From Agrocybe praecox (taxonomy: Eukaryota > Basidiomycota > Agaricomycetes > Agaricales > Agrocybaceae), in the NCBI GenBank assembly GCA_964017145.1, contig OZ024849.1, positions 1,674,001-1,738,000 on the forward strand: a DNA stretch of 64,000 bases, given 5' to 3'. The notes under the pieces are model-generated. The model did no database searches. It was not told the origin of the DNA and saw only the letters and a list, made by a program, of their open reading frames with translations. Below are positions 48,172-59,222 of this stretch, in pieces. How positions within the stretch are numbered: the stretch's first letter is position 1; every line of letters begins with the position of its first letter. Made by a program: the position numbers and the translations under genes.

Positions 48172-49505
48172 TCACCAATCGTCCTCTTCCTCGCTAGAAG
48201 ACAGCGGCGATCGCCACTTGAGGCGAGTAGCAATCGAAAAAGGATCAGGTTTGAGCCTGTATCCACCCTTTGGCTCTGATAGCACATGCACCTCATCCCG
48301 CGCGAAAGACGATCGAACCAGAGGAGAGACAGGCGCAGACCTGATTGTCAAATTCCCAGGCAAATTCCGTCTATTGCAAAGGTGTTCGCGAACGAGTAAG
48401 CACTCCAGTGAGGCGTGTGATGGCCGCTTTGCAGACCTAGATCCTATTCTAAGTTCTGGGATAGGATTGAGGGTTAGCATCCCGAGAGCTCTGAGCTTCA
48501 GGTATTTGCGCCGTTCTTCGATTCTCGCTTGCGAAGGGGTAATGGGAGCGCTTGTGGAGGGTGGATGGACAAAGAGATGGTGGTTGTGATGCACTCGAGG
48601 AAGTGGAAGTGGACGTCTGCGCGGAGGCGAAGGAGGTGGCGAAGGAGGAGCCGTGTAAAGGACTACCTCGCGACATGTGTTAGAGAGGCGGGGTTCCTTT
48701 CTTGGGCGAGATGACACGTCCTCCTCATCTTTGGGCTCTCGGGCGCGCTTCTTGCTATGCAGGCCTGTTGCAGGTACGTTCTCAGAGAGATTACGACTCT
48801 TCTTAAAGGGGGGTCCATCATTGTCAGATTCCCGTGTTCGTTTCTTCGTATTGGTTGAAAAAAGACCAGATACAGTCGATAGAGGCATGCGTTTGATAAC
48901 GTGGGGCGGAGTGTAGAGGCAAGGAGGCGGGCGAGGGAATGGTTTCTCCATGAAGCGTGGCATAGCCTTCAAGAATAGCGGAGGTAAGACTGGTTGAAGC
49001 ATTCCTCTTTCGACGTTGCCTATATCACGATTAGAAATAAATTCAAGATATCAAGAGAAAAAGATACGCACGACGTTTCTCCTTCTGTGCTCTTTGATCA
49101 ACACGACCAGAATAACGCAAGAATTTGGAGACCACAGTCTTCTTTTTCGGTTCGCGCTCTTCACTAAATTAATTTTGTTAGTTGATACGTGAGACAGATG
49201 GAAAGAACTTACCTGCACTCGACCTCGTTTTGTTCACTTTCGTCATTCTGCATGACGATTCCATTCGCTATTCGTACAAGTTGTTCGGCTTTCGATATTC
49301 TACACAAAAAATCAGTAACAAAAACAAAGAGCGAGAACGTCGCTACATACAGGTATTTTTTGATGTACTGCTCGTTGGCAGCCAGGTCTGAGCTTGCGGC
49401 CTCTAGCGTACTGAGTATGTCATGTGCCACTTTCATAGCAGAGTCCACTGTGTTGATCATAACTATCGAGTCGATGATCGAGGGTTTCCTTGAGTGGCCT
49501 TTCAT
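48172..49505 (-). CDS. Hypothetical basic, proline-rich protein
   Basis: A 393-aa protein that I do not recognise. Minus-strand exons are 49505-49351, 49299-49213, 49163-49072 and 49019-48172, all introns GT-AG. The N-terminal 80 residues are probably helical (DSAMKVAHDILSTLEAASSDLAANEQYIKKYL). The middle is disordered with several basic nuclear-localisation-like clusters (KKRTRES, PPFKKSRN, KKRAREPK) and a polyproline run (PPSPPPSPPRRRPLPLP). The C terminus has SLECLLVREHLCN and an acidic end. A motif NPIPE-x3-IGSR (about 48436-48468) is also found in the gene at 51.4 kb. A nuclear place is inferred from the basic clusters only. An upstream longer start without splice support was not used. 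Confidence 0.65.
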
Positions 49506-50342
49506 AGTGATTACAAGAAAGAAGCAAAAGAATAGAAGGATTGCCTTTATAGAATGTCGCTTTGTGGGGGGTGCCACTGACTCCTTCAAAAGTCTACAGA
49601 CGCATTGTTTCAACAATACAAATACACAGCTTTCCTGTTCCAGCAATGAGGATTAAGCGAATACAGGTAACGGGTTCCCATCAGAGACAAAAGGATGTTT
49701 GCTACTAGCATCATAGACTTTAGAGACGCAAGCAAGGATCAAAAGTAGAGTTCACTAGTCCACTGAAAGCCTGGAGGAAGCATGGAGATGAGTGACTCGA
49801 TCGTTTGTGGGGACATTGTTCTCCACATGGAAATGATTACTTGTTACATTGCCACGGACTCGGACCAGAAGTGGAATTTACAAAACAAAAAAGAAAGAAA
49901 GAACACACACACACCTCCGAGGCTCGAGGCTCGAGCACTGCGAGTCACTGCTCAATGAAGCATGCCAATTTGCCCAGAAAGTCGGATCGACGGGGCCACA
50001 GGTCCAGTTAGGCCTCAGGCCTCAAACCTTGGACCTCATAACAGCACGGAGTCAGACACGGCTCCGCCCTCAACGTCCGGTAGCCCTCAGTCAGGCGAAA
50101 TATTCTCAATGCGTTGAAGTGAAGGAGAGGCGACCGCCGACCTCGGGATTCTGAGGAAGAATATTAATATTTCTGTCATCACGTGTAGGTCCAGGGACCA
50201 GGAACCAGGACCTAGGTTTGGTCCATTGGACCTCTTTCCCCGTAGATCAGACGCTCTCGGTTAGTAGGCGTGCTGATTGCAGACGCGCGTCGCGTAAACT
50301 TCGTCTGATTCCGTCACTCTATACTAAGTATATGGCATCTAG
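49506..50342. other. Intergenic region with GGTCC/GAGGC-rich stretch
   Basis: No gene recognised. Bases 49915-50235 contain many short words such as GAGGCTCGAGGCTCGAG, AGGCCTCAGGCCTCA and GGACCAGGAACCAGGACC, likely a decayed repeat. The former first exon of the adjacent UstYa pseudogene should lie here but is not recognisable. Confidence 0.45.
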
Positions 50343-51274
50343 CTCCTGCTCATGAGTCTGTTGGATATTAGATAGTGAGATTCAACGCATCCTTGGATTT
50401 CCCTTCTCCCTATAGTGGGCGATCCAGACCAGAGCTTGAAGAGGCTTAGAACAGAATTAGCACAAATAACACTTGTAAGCGCTCGTCGACGGACATGCCT
50501 CCTTCGCTGTCGATTACTCATCCTAACATTAAATACTATGGCCAATACGAGTCACCGACAAGACCCTATCAGAGATTCAGAAACCCGGCCGTAAACCCAA
50601 CGTCAGATTCATGGAAATTGATGGCGGAGGCAACATGGGAACAATTGAAGTCTTCCATGAACTTCATTGCTTGGTATACGTAAACTTTAACGCCTAATTC
50701 TATCTTTAGTCTGAACACATAAGCGCTAGTTATATCTTTAATTAACGCGCCTCTTCCAGAAGCTCCTTCGAAAATACACTTATTTGGATGAATATCCTGG
50801 CGTCAAGAAGATGTTTGCGAAGAGAACCAAATTCATGCGCAGCCATCTCGGTTAGATCATTGAAATAATCTCAGTAATCTCGTAAGGTTCATTCAAATAT
50901 CTCTAGACTACTGCATCGAAATCATGAGGCTAAACCTTGTGTGCAATGCGTCATAACGTAAGTAACACTTCAATGGCAGTGTAGAAAAAAGGAGGAAATT
51001 CACGAATAACATGTAATATAGCTACGACAGGATAGAGGGATACAAGGTCCCGCTCCCAGACTTTAACACCTTCCACCAGTGCCGAAACTTTGACAATGCC
51101 CTCGACTGGGCGTCTAGACATTGTGTCCATTTCCCTGCGAGCTATATTCGCCGACTGGGAGACGAAGCTGAGGAGCCCAAGTTACCCCCGTCACTTCGTT
51201 GCAATATTAGTAAGAGCGGCTCGTGGCAGGGTGCAGCCCGTCGGTTAATGAGATCAAGAAGATCGTTTGGATAA
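50343..51274 (+). pseudogene. Broken UstYa-family oxidase gene
   Basis: It aligns exon by exon with oxidase A at 27-28 kb: exon 2-like 50343-50474, exon 3-like 50537-50673 (137 nt, same length), exon 4-like 50760-50850 (91 nt, same length), exon 5-like from 50907 and exon 6-like from 51022. Damage is extensive. The membrane-anchor exon is missing or unrecognisable. In-frame stops lie at 50369-50371, 50447-50449 (a former Trp codon) and 50954-50956. The acceptor before exon 3 is TAC instead of TAG. The second metal motif has Tyr in place of its second His (HLDYC), and the original stop after EEPK is lost, so the frame runs on to 51274. The first motif is still HELHC. It is clearly a dead copy of the UstYa A lineage in opposite orientation. 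Confidence 0.88.
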
Positions 51275-51410
51275 GACCTAGTCCGAGAAAAGTAATACAT
51301 ATTCAACAAGACGAAGCAGTTTGTCCAAGATCAAAGAGAAAGCAGACGTAAAATATACATTGACTACATTGCAAACGAAAACAGAGACAACAAGATGCAC
51401 GGCAAGAGAC

Positions 51411-52313
51411 CTAGACAGTGTCCACATAAGCAAGACCAGAAGGCTTTGTCGAACGCGGAGAGCTCGTTGCAGGCAAGTTGCATAGATACTCGAGGACACG
51501 CACAGAGCGATTATTCGGTTGGTTGCAAATTACGCGGTTGTAATTCCTCGATCCTATCATAGTCTCCGGAATGGGATTCCAAGGCTTCAAGTTGTGGCAT
51601 GCACTCGTTTGAGGCACGTCATTAACCGAGCTCGCGTCGAGCGACTCATGGGGTGGTTCGAGGCAGTGAGGGACTGGCCGGGGTGCGGTGTACAACCGAT
51701 TTCGGCGCTTCGAGCGCCCTGGGGTTTGTGTGAGTGGTTTGTGTTGGGTAAAATTTGGGTTTTTGATGTGCCATTGGGCGCGCGAAATGCTCGCATAAGT
51801 AGATATACGGGCCTTCTTGTTTGGAGGGGGAGAGAGAGACGCAGATGCAGCCTGAATACCTTCATAAGTATCTCGGGACCTTTTCTTTCCCTTTCCCTTT
51901 ACTTCGGTTGACATGACATCCTCCGCCGCTGACTTTGAAGGTGAGGAGAGAGATGTAGATGCAACCTGAACATCTTCATAAGGATCCCGGGACCTTTTCT
52001 TTCCCTTTCCCTTTGCTTTGGCTGGCATGTTATCCTCCGCCTCTAACTTTGAAGGTGGGTCCCTTGAAAATTCAGGTGCTGAAAGACGTAGTTTCTTCGA
52101 TGGTTGCTGAGAATCTACCCATGAATCATCGACATCTCCACGATGTCTCTTCCGCTTCGCCTCATCTTCGGAAGCGAGACGTCCGGTAGGCCGGGCTGTG
52201 TCCTTTAGCTCAGAGAGCAGTCCAAGACCTTTGGGCACTTTCGAAGGTAAACTTGGCACATCGGATGGCGGAGGTCGTATGTCACGATATTTTACGAGGG
52301 TCAGTCGAGGCAT
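51411..52313 (-). CDS. Hypothetical basic protein with an internal duplication
   Basis: A 300-aa, Lys/Arg/Ser-rich, mostly disordered protein that I do not recognise. Two consecutive segments of about 36 residues are imperfect copies (both contain KGKGKKRSRD followed by YE and later SxSLS), at about residues 91-125 and 127-162. These carry nuclear-localisation-like basic clusters. The C terminus has NPIPETMIGSR (about 51546-51578) followed by VRVLEYLCN, which resembles the end of the gene at 48.2 kb. An alternative start at 52429 (two codons, then a 41-nt GTGCGC..AAAG intron with a CTAAC branch site) would add about 25 residues; the in-frame sequence upstream of 52313 (KLKRRPIPYAKQP) makes this plausible. 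Nuclear location is only inferred. Confidence 0.6.
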   Translation of the reverse strand: MPRLTLVKYRDIRPPPSDVPSLPSKVPKGLGLLSELKDTARPTGRLASEDEAKRKRHRGDVDDSWVDSQQPSKKLRLSAPEFSRDPPSKLEAEDNMPAKAKGKGKKRSRDPYEDVQVASTSLSSPSKSAAEDVMSTEVKGKGKKRSRDTYEGIQAASASLSPPPNKKARISTYASISRAQWHIKNPNFTQHKPLTQTPGRSKRRNRLYTAPRPVPHCLEPPHESLDASSVNDVPQTSACHNLKPWNPIPETMIGSRNYNRVICNQPNNRSVRVLEYLCNLPATSSPRSTKPSGLAYVDTV

Positions 52314-53344
52314 AGGCTGCTTGGCGTAGGGAATCGGCCTTCGCTTTAATTTACCTATTCGGTCGTTTTCTTTTGGAAGACGCTTTAATTATTGTTAGGA
52401 TAATGATAAGAAAGGTAGCGCACCGGCATTTCTCCCAACCTTTGGGATTTCTGTTAGATAACGGATCTTTGCTCTGAACCTTGCCACTGGTGTATGCTTT
52501 GTTTTGCGGACGCTTGGCTCGCTACAAGACCCCCAGCAGTGTTCCCTGGAACATTTTGCGTATGCGGTGCAACTGACAGAAGTATTTCTCGTTGACGGAA
52601 TTTGGTCGAAATTTATCGAGTCCTTCTCTGAGAATGCAATCGGTGAATTTGATGTTTCTGAACTAGATATACAGTTAATTATAAGGTCGTATATATACGC
52701 ATATGATGGAAGGACACATTACCCGTATAAAGGTGAGAACCATTCTCCCAGTAATAATTTTCTTGCTGCTGATGTTCTGAAAGTAATGAAAAGAGGCATG
52801 TCAAGGTCAGGTAGCCCATGTCAAAAAAGTGCATGGGTGCTTACAAAAGCGTACTAAGGCAGCCACCGTATATATTCATGTTGTTAACACCCACAGGAGA
52901 GTTTAATAGACCGATTCCACTGGGTCTTGAGGCAAGGAATAGCTCGTAATAATTGCTTTGGAACCTGGAATGCTTGGCCTTCAAGGTGAATGAGACGAGG
53001 GGATGTGTGGGGGTTTTGAAGATACAGATTGCGACGAATGTCGTTTTCGAAGTTCAGATATGAAGCTATTTTAGAAAACAAAGCAAAAAAATACAACGCG
53101 TGAGATCGAGTTGGTAACGAGTGGCATTTCGAACGTTGTTAACAAAAAACAATGCGATTAATGTGTCGTTTTTGTGCAGTATACGCCTTTTCGTTGGCAA
53201 CTGGGAAGAACAAGGACGAACATAAGTATTGTTTAAGTTTGGCATTGGCAAGGGCTGAGGTGAGCAAATTGGAAAGCCGTAATTACCAAATGAGGACAGA
53301 TATCTCACGTGGAAATTTGACACCGTTCTTTTTCCATTTATAGA
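52314..53344. other. Intergenic region, no gene recognised
   Basis: About 1 kb. A 117-codon plus-strand frame at 52504-52857 has no recognisable domain, and I do not call it a gene. Confidence 0.45.
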
Positions 53345-55090
53345 GATGTTTTGAGCATTTGTTTAGGAAAAAATATATTAAATGTATATCTGTACCAAAC
53401 AGCTAGAGTCGGATCAAGCAAGACATCATGCATTAACTTCCGTCATTGTGGGCTATGGCCCGTGGGTGTCGTTTCCTTTGCCTTCGCTCTACATGGAATC
53501 AATATCTACTATGACCTGACAGGCATCTTGACTGACATGCAAGGAACGAAAGAAAATCGCAAGAAGGATGTACCATGTATCCACGATATTAGGATCAGAC
53601 CACCACCATTCCGACTAAACGGAAGGACAACACCACAATATGTATCTGCCGACAGAGATATGGGAAGACATTATGAGTTTATGCTCTACCCAAGATGTAT
53701 ATTATCTCGCCCTTACCAGTCGGCAAATTCACCAAGTCGCGAACTCTCAACTGTATCGCTCAATCCCAGATCTTTCATATGCCAAATTCACCAAATTTCT
53801 GACTTCAATGTATTTCTATGACCATAAAGCTCTGCTCGTACGGTCTCTTTCCATACGCTTTCAACCTTCTTCAACCCCGCTATCTCTTCCAACCACAAAT
53901 GATGAGGTATACCGCTGTGTGAAGAAATTTGGCATCCTCAGGACAATATGTGCACGACATGCACTCAAGAACCGTCTAGAACTATTAAACGCGGTCCTTA
54001 TGAAGCTGCAAAACCTAACCTTTCTGCATTTACACCTTTCATCTGCAGACTGTCGCCATTCGGCGTATCTCGCTAGCCGATATCCGTTTCAACTGGTCAC
54101 ATTTCACTGCTCCTTCCAGCTTGAAGCACCCATCATTCGCTTTTTAGAATCACAAAAGAACTCTCTCAAGCATTTCTGGTTCGACTTTCGGTATCCGGGG
54201 GATTTCTTATACCCCAACGAAAAGTCCGCTCATCTCATCAAACCGTTACCGTCTCTTAATACCGTCGGATGGTCCGGGTGGCCATCGATGGATGCGGTTA
54301 GGTCTATCATCAAGAACGGCCCAAAGGTGCATTCTATCGTCGTGAATCTATCTCATGTCATACCCCACGAAACAACCATTATGAACTTATTCCTGGACGT
54401 TGGCGTTTCCTCGGCCAAGATCACGCATGTGCATGTCTTTCTGTGTTATAAAAATTCTTGCTCGGCCTACCTTTGCTGCATCTCTGAACACTTCAAATCA
54501 CTGCGTTCATTAGAGGCGCATTTCTTTGCAGATCTCACAGAGGTCAGTTTCGACGCGTTGGTATGTGTACTTGTCGATTCTAATGAATGGTATAGGACGT
54601 CCTCGATGGGATCCTCGACGCTATTCAACATTTCGACGTCCTTGAGCGATTTACTATTGCAGCTAATCGCTCTTCTGTACGTGTTTCCAAAGCCTTGGAA
54701 GCAGCCCGCGGATATTTCACACAATCCAAGAGTCTCGTTATCGTCGAGATTGATGTAGCCCAGGGACACACCAGCTGGCGTCAATGTTTTCATCGAACGG
54801 CAAGCTTCCTCTTTCTTTTTTTTGTTTTGTTTTTGAGAATGATGTTTTTCTAATACTCACATAGGACAATGAAATAAATGCCTCGATCAAGTCGTGTGCA
54901 GACTGAGGCGTAGTACAATAGGAAAACACTAATTTTTACATAGACGTTATCAAATGAAAGACATTGTGCTGTGAAGAAACGCGCTGAAATATGACAGGAC
55001 GATACTAGACACGACGGTTTTATTGATTCTGTATCTAAATTACATGTATTGCAGAGAGGGTATTATTGGAATTGAAATTCCTGTAGTTGA
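53345..55090. repeat. Segmental duplication, copy 1
   Basis: It contains the intact F-box gene with its upstream and downstream sequence. It matches copy 2 from about the 'TTAGGAAAAAATATATT' region to the 'TATTATTGGAATTG' region, with gaps in the flanks and few changes in the gene. Borders are approximate. Confidence 0.8.
53640..54906 (+). CDS. F-box protein, duplicated copy 1 (intact)
   Basis: A 382-aa protein from exons 53640-54542, 54596-54799 and 54865-54906. It begins directly with the F-box: YLPTEIWEDIMSLCSTQDVYYLALTSRQIHQVANSQLYRSI. Leucine-rich target-binding sequence follows. The first intron (GTCAGT..TATAG) is required because its removal joins DLTE to DVLDGILDAIQHFDVLERF, which looks like real protein; reading through gives unlikely low-complexity sequence. 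The last intron is GC-AG (ACG|GCAAGC..CACATAG, branch site CTAAT) and leads to a 14-codon last exon ending SIKSCAD. Both introns are kept in copy 2. It probably acts in an SCF ubiquitin ligase; the target is unknown. Confidence 0.75.
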
Positions 55091-55944
55091 TCTATTTTCT
55101 GTTCTTTATCAGTGGCTGTGCAACGCACATTTGGCGGTAAAACATGCTCGGAATACAGAATTCGAACCACGGCGAATTATGACTTGAGTTGTCGACGTAA
55201 ATAAATGTAATCCCTTCGGGCTACATTTTGGCTTGGACTGAATATTTAATTTTGAGCTCTAAGTATGTCAAAGTGCTAATTTGCGGTGTGTATCTCCGGA
55301 GCCCCCAGAGTCAAATAAATTATAATTCGCTCAATCCAATTGATTTAAAACTCCATTTCTATGCAAAACATCTCTACCGACCATGTTCATAGACGCTCTG
55401 GATGAAAATATCTATCTGAATTACACTGGAGCTCACTTTTGGCAGGGAAATACGCTTATTTTCTCATTTGATACAAAATATATGCTATAAAGAGTGTGGA
55501 CGGTGTAGGAGCCATTTCTCAAAGTGACACGGCTCAATCAGGGCATAACACTTAGCGGGAATTGTTCAACCCCATTTATGCCATTTATAGCAAGGTTTTG
55601 AGCATTCGTTCAGGACAAAATATATTGAGTGTATATTTCTACTAAAACAGCTACTCTAGAGTCGGACCAAGTAAGACTTCCGTCATATTGTGTGCGACGG
55701 ACCACGGTGCTTCGTTTCTTTTGCCTTTGCTCGACATGGGATCAATATCCACTATGATGACCTGACAGGCATCTTGACATCGGATTTCCAAATGTTCTCA
55801 TGCTCTCACCGATTCTAGAAAACGTGGGCTGAGCTACACATGCAAGGAACGAGACAAAGTCGCATGAAGGATGGACCAGGTATCCATGCCATTAGGATCA
55901 GACCACCACCATTCCGACCGCCTAAACGGAAGAGTAACACCACA
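54907..55944. other. Spacer between the duplicated F-box genes
   Basis: It comprises the 3' flank of copy 1, about 500 bases of unique AT-rich sequence (about 55090-55590) and the 5' flank of copy 2. No gene was seen in the unique part. Confidence 0.5.
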
Positions 55945-57380
55945 ATGTATCTACCAACAGAGATATGGGAGGATATTATGAGCTTTTGCTCTACCCAAGA
56001 TATATATTATCTCACCCTTACCAGTCGGCAAATCCACCAAATCGCAAATTCTCAACTGTATCGCTCAATCCCAGATCTTTCATATCTGAAATTCACCAAA
56101 TTTCTGACTTCAATGTATTTCTATGACCATAAAGCTCTGCTCGTACGGTCTCTTTCCATACGCTTCCAACCTTCTTCAACCCCGCTGTCTCTCCCAACTA
56201 CAAAGGACGAGGTATACCGTTGTGTGAAGAGATTTGGCACCCGCAGGACAATACGTGCACGACATGCACTAAAGAACCATCTGGAACTATTAGACGCGGT
56301 CCTTATGAAGCTGCATAACCTGACCTTTCTGCATTTACACCTTTCATCTGCGGACTGCCGCCATTCAGCGTATCTCGCCAGCCCATATCCGTTTCAACTG
56401 GTCACATTTCACTGCTCCTTCCAGCTTGAACCCCCGTCATTCGCTTTTTAGAATCACAAAAGAACTCTCTCAAGCATTTCTGGTTCGACTTTCGGTATCC
56501 GGGGGATTTCTTATACCCCAACGAAGGGTTCGGTCATCTCATCAAACCGTTACCGTCTCTAAATACCTTCGGATGGTCCGGGTGGCCATTGATGGATGCA
56601 GTCAGGTCTATCATCAAGAACGGCCCAAAGGTGCATTCTATCGTCGTGAATCTATCTCATGTCATGCCCCACGAAGCAACCGTTATGAACTCATTCCTGG
56701 ACGTTGGGGTTTCCTCGGTCAAGATCACGCATGTGCATGTCTTTCTGTGTTATAAAAATTCGTGCTCGGCCTACCTTTGCTGTATCTCCGAACACTTCAA
56801 ATCACTGCGTTCATTGGAAGCGTATTTCTTTGCAGATCTCACAGAGGTCAGTATTTCAGTTTTCGACGCGTTGGTATGTGTATTCACCAATTCTACTGAA
56901 TGGTATTAGGACGTCCTCGATGGGATCCTCGACGCTATTCAACATTTCGACGTCCTTGAGCGATTTACTATTGCAGCTAATCGCTCTTCTGTATGTGTTC
57001 CCAAAGCCTTGGAAGCAGCCCGTGGATATTTCACGCAATCGAAAAGTCTTGTTATCGTCGAGATTGATGTGGCTCAGGGACACACCAACTGGCGCCAATG
57101 TTTTCATCGAACGGCAAGCTTCCTCTTGTTTTTTCGAAAATGATATTTTTCTAATACTTACACAGGACAATGAAATAAATGCATCGATCAAGTCGTGTGT
57201 AGACTGAGGTGTGGTACAACGGGAAAACACTAATTTTTTTTACATAGACGCTATCAAATGAAAGACATTGTGCTGTGAAGCAACTATGACAGGACGATAC
57301 TAGACAGGACGATTTGATTTGATTTGTATCTAAATTACATGTATTGCACAGAGGATATTATTGGAATTGGCATTTCAATT
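55590..57380. repeat. Segmental duplication, copy 2
   Basis: It contains the frameshifted F-box copy and its flanks; the period relative to copy 1 is about 2.3 kb, same orientation. Copy 2 has an extra stretch of about 65 bases upstream of the gene (about 55775-55840). Confidence 0.8.
55945..57207 (+). pseudogene. F-box protein, duplicated copy 2 (one-base deletion)
   Basis: It is highly similar to copy 1 along its whole length. Exon equivalents are 55945-56846, 56910-57113 and 57166-57207; the second and third have exactly the lengths of copy 1 (204 and 42 nt), the first is one base shorter (902 versus 903). The missing base lies in the C-run at about 56428-56437, where copy 1 reads CTTGAAGCACCC and copy 2 CTTGAACCCCC, so the frame stops soon after at FAF and the rest is out of frame. 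Both introns keep their splice sites, and all length changes besides the deletion fall in the first intron. The decay is therefore recent. Truncated translation would still give an F-box with about 168 residues in total. Confidence 0.8.
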
Positions 57381-57393
57381 GGGTATGATAAAC

Positions 57394-58593
57394 TTATGAT
57401 GATACTTGGATTTCCGACCACGATATGCTGTTGCGAAGGCCAGAAGGCGTAAAGGGGAAATGTCGTAATACCTTTGGAACGCTTGCGCGATATTGCCGAA
57501 GATGTCTAGCCCTTTCTCTGTTATCGAGGTTTAGGCCTGCAGACGGAGCACTGATCAGGTCACTGTTCGAGTCGCTGGTCAATTCGCTGGTCCAGTAGCT
57601 GGTTGGATCACTCGTCGAGCTATTGTCGGTCGAGTAGTAGGTTGGGTCACTTGTCGAACCGTTGTCGGTCAAGTAGTTGGCTGAATCGCTCGTCGAGCCA
57701 TCGTCGGTTGAGTAGGTGGTTGAATCACTTGTTGACACTAGTACATATTTCAGATATCTAAACACGTCTTCTTGAGACAATGCGTCATCCGAACTTTCGA
57801 CGAGGGTAGCGGTAGAAGCATCAAACTCGTTGTCGTCGTTATCTAGAGCCCGTCTTTTACCAAGAGCTTTTTCTGTCATGAATGGTAATTCTGGCAAGCC
57901 GCTCCCACTGGCAGTGGCAGTTTCCGTTTCTGAAGGATCCACTGGGGCTGCGCAAAAGTTAAAGAACGCCTCAATTTCGTCGTCGTAGTTGCTTGGATTA
58001 GGCACGACTGAGGGCGTTTCTTCCTGTTCTTCGTGATATGCTTCGATCTCTTCGGTAAGGCGCAGGATTTTGCTGGGTCGAGAGTCCGGATCGGAGTCGG
58101 ATTCGTCATAGGATGTTAGTTCATCGCCTCCAAGATCACACTTTCGTTTAGTTCCCCTACTAGTGGTAGGAATTTGAACTTGCTGTTCGGGGTAATAATT
58201 GTGTTCCTCAGTATACGACTGAGTGTGTGAACCATTGTCATCGCAAGGTTCCGAGCCTTCAAACAATATCTTGTTCAAACTCTCGATTCCCTGACGGCTA
58301 GTATGAAAATGTCAGCCTTGTTGTTGTTGACCTTCTTGAATTTCGAGAAACCGAAAGATATACACGCACATGAGAGCGCCAAACACATCAGCGCAATCAC
58401 TGGCAGTTGGGGCTTGGACAAGGTCAGTGGCATTCTTCAACGTGCATTTGAGCACCTGAATGACGCGTGTCATTTCTTCTATGGTCATTTGAGGACCGCA
58501 TGATGGGGCTTGTAGTACTTGATATGATTCGGGCTGTAGGCTGGAACCCGCCAAAAATGAGGTGGAACTGGAGGGTTGTTGTGTGTCGTGCAT
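57394..58593 (-). CDS. Hypothetical acidic Ser/Thr/Asp-rich repeat protein
   Basis: I do not recognise this protein. Minus-strand exons are 58593-58370 and 58297-57394, joined by a GT-AG intron, giving 375 aa from MHDTQQPSSS. The N-terminal part has a helical segment (TIEEMTRVIQVLKCTLKNATDLVQ). The middle is acidic with basic clusters (TKRKCDLG, ALGKRRALD). Near the C terminus lies a tandem repeat of about 13 residues, four times, with the pattern STSD-x3-Y-x-TD-x-GS. A longer N terminus is possible: the same frame continues upstream to RAKQGLLLQYQLVFSRLIASIKQ with a TGCAG acceptor near 58695 and a further exon to about 58800. Function and location are unknown. Confidence 0.6.
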
Positions 58594-59222
58594 TTCTGAA
58601 CCTAAGCGCGGTTGTTTGTTCTGTTTGATGGATGCAATAAGACGGGAGAATACTAGTTGGTATTGAAGCAAAAGTCCTTGTTTTGCGCGCAGGCCTGCAG
58701 AGAAAGTCAAAGAAAAGTATATGTAATGAGTGGTACAAAAGAAAGAAAGGAATAGCGCTTTGAGGGTACGTTGTCCTTGTCTTCGTCTATTGTCTGTTCG
58801 CTTATTCTGTTTTCTGTATTCCGGAGCTAAGTATAGCCACAATTAAAGAACAATGGAAAAAAGGAACTCGACAGTCTCGACTTTGACTCGGAAAGTCTAC
58901 AATAGTGTGTAGTCTGGAGACTTTGTTTTTTATGCCTGTCACTTTACCGACGTTAACCAACCTATACGAATTTGAATTGTCCAATGGCAACAAGTAATTG
59001 CCCGGACAGTCTGCTAGGTGTTTCCCACGCGACTGCCGCTTCTTGTCTGTTCCGATACCACTCGCGTCTTTCCAACGAAAATGCAGACACAGCACGCAGG
59101 TGAAAGTCATCTATCGAACGTTATATTGATATCGATGTTTAAATGACGACAACTGGATGATATGGACACAACGCACTACTATGACAACATACCAAGAATA
59201 GGCGGTGAATCCCTCACCGGCT
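58594..59222. other. Possible 5' exons of the preceding gene, otherwise intergenic
   Basis: The in-frame stretch 58594-58695 and a candidate upstream exon (about 58772-58800, NRRRQGQ) may belong to the gene at 57.4-58.6 kb. Nothing else is supported. Confidence 0.35.

Noticed and set aside
52504..52857. 117-codon plus-strand frame as a gene
   Set aside because: No recognisable domain, no introns, and no similarity to neighbours.
53351..53821. 156-codon frame upstream of and over the first F-box gene
   Set aside because: The second duplicate has small insertions there that break this frame while the F-box frame is kept, so it is 5' untranslated sequence.
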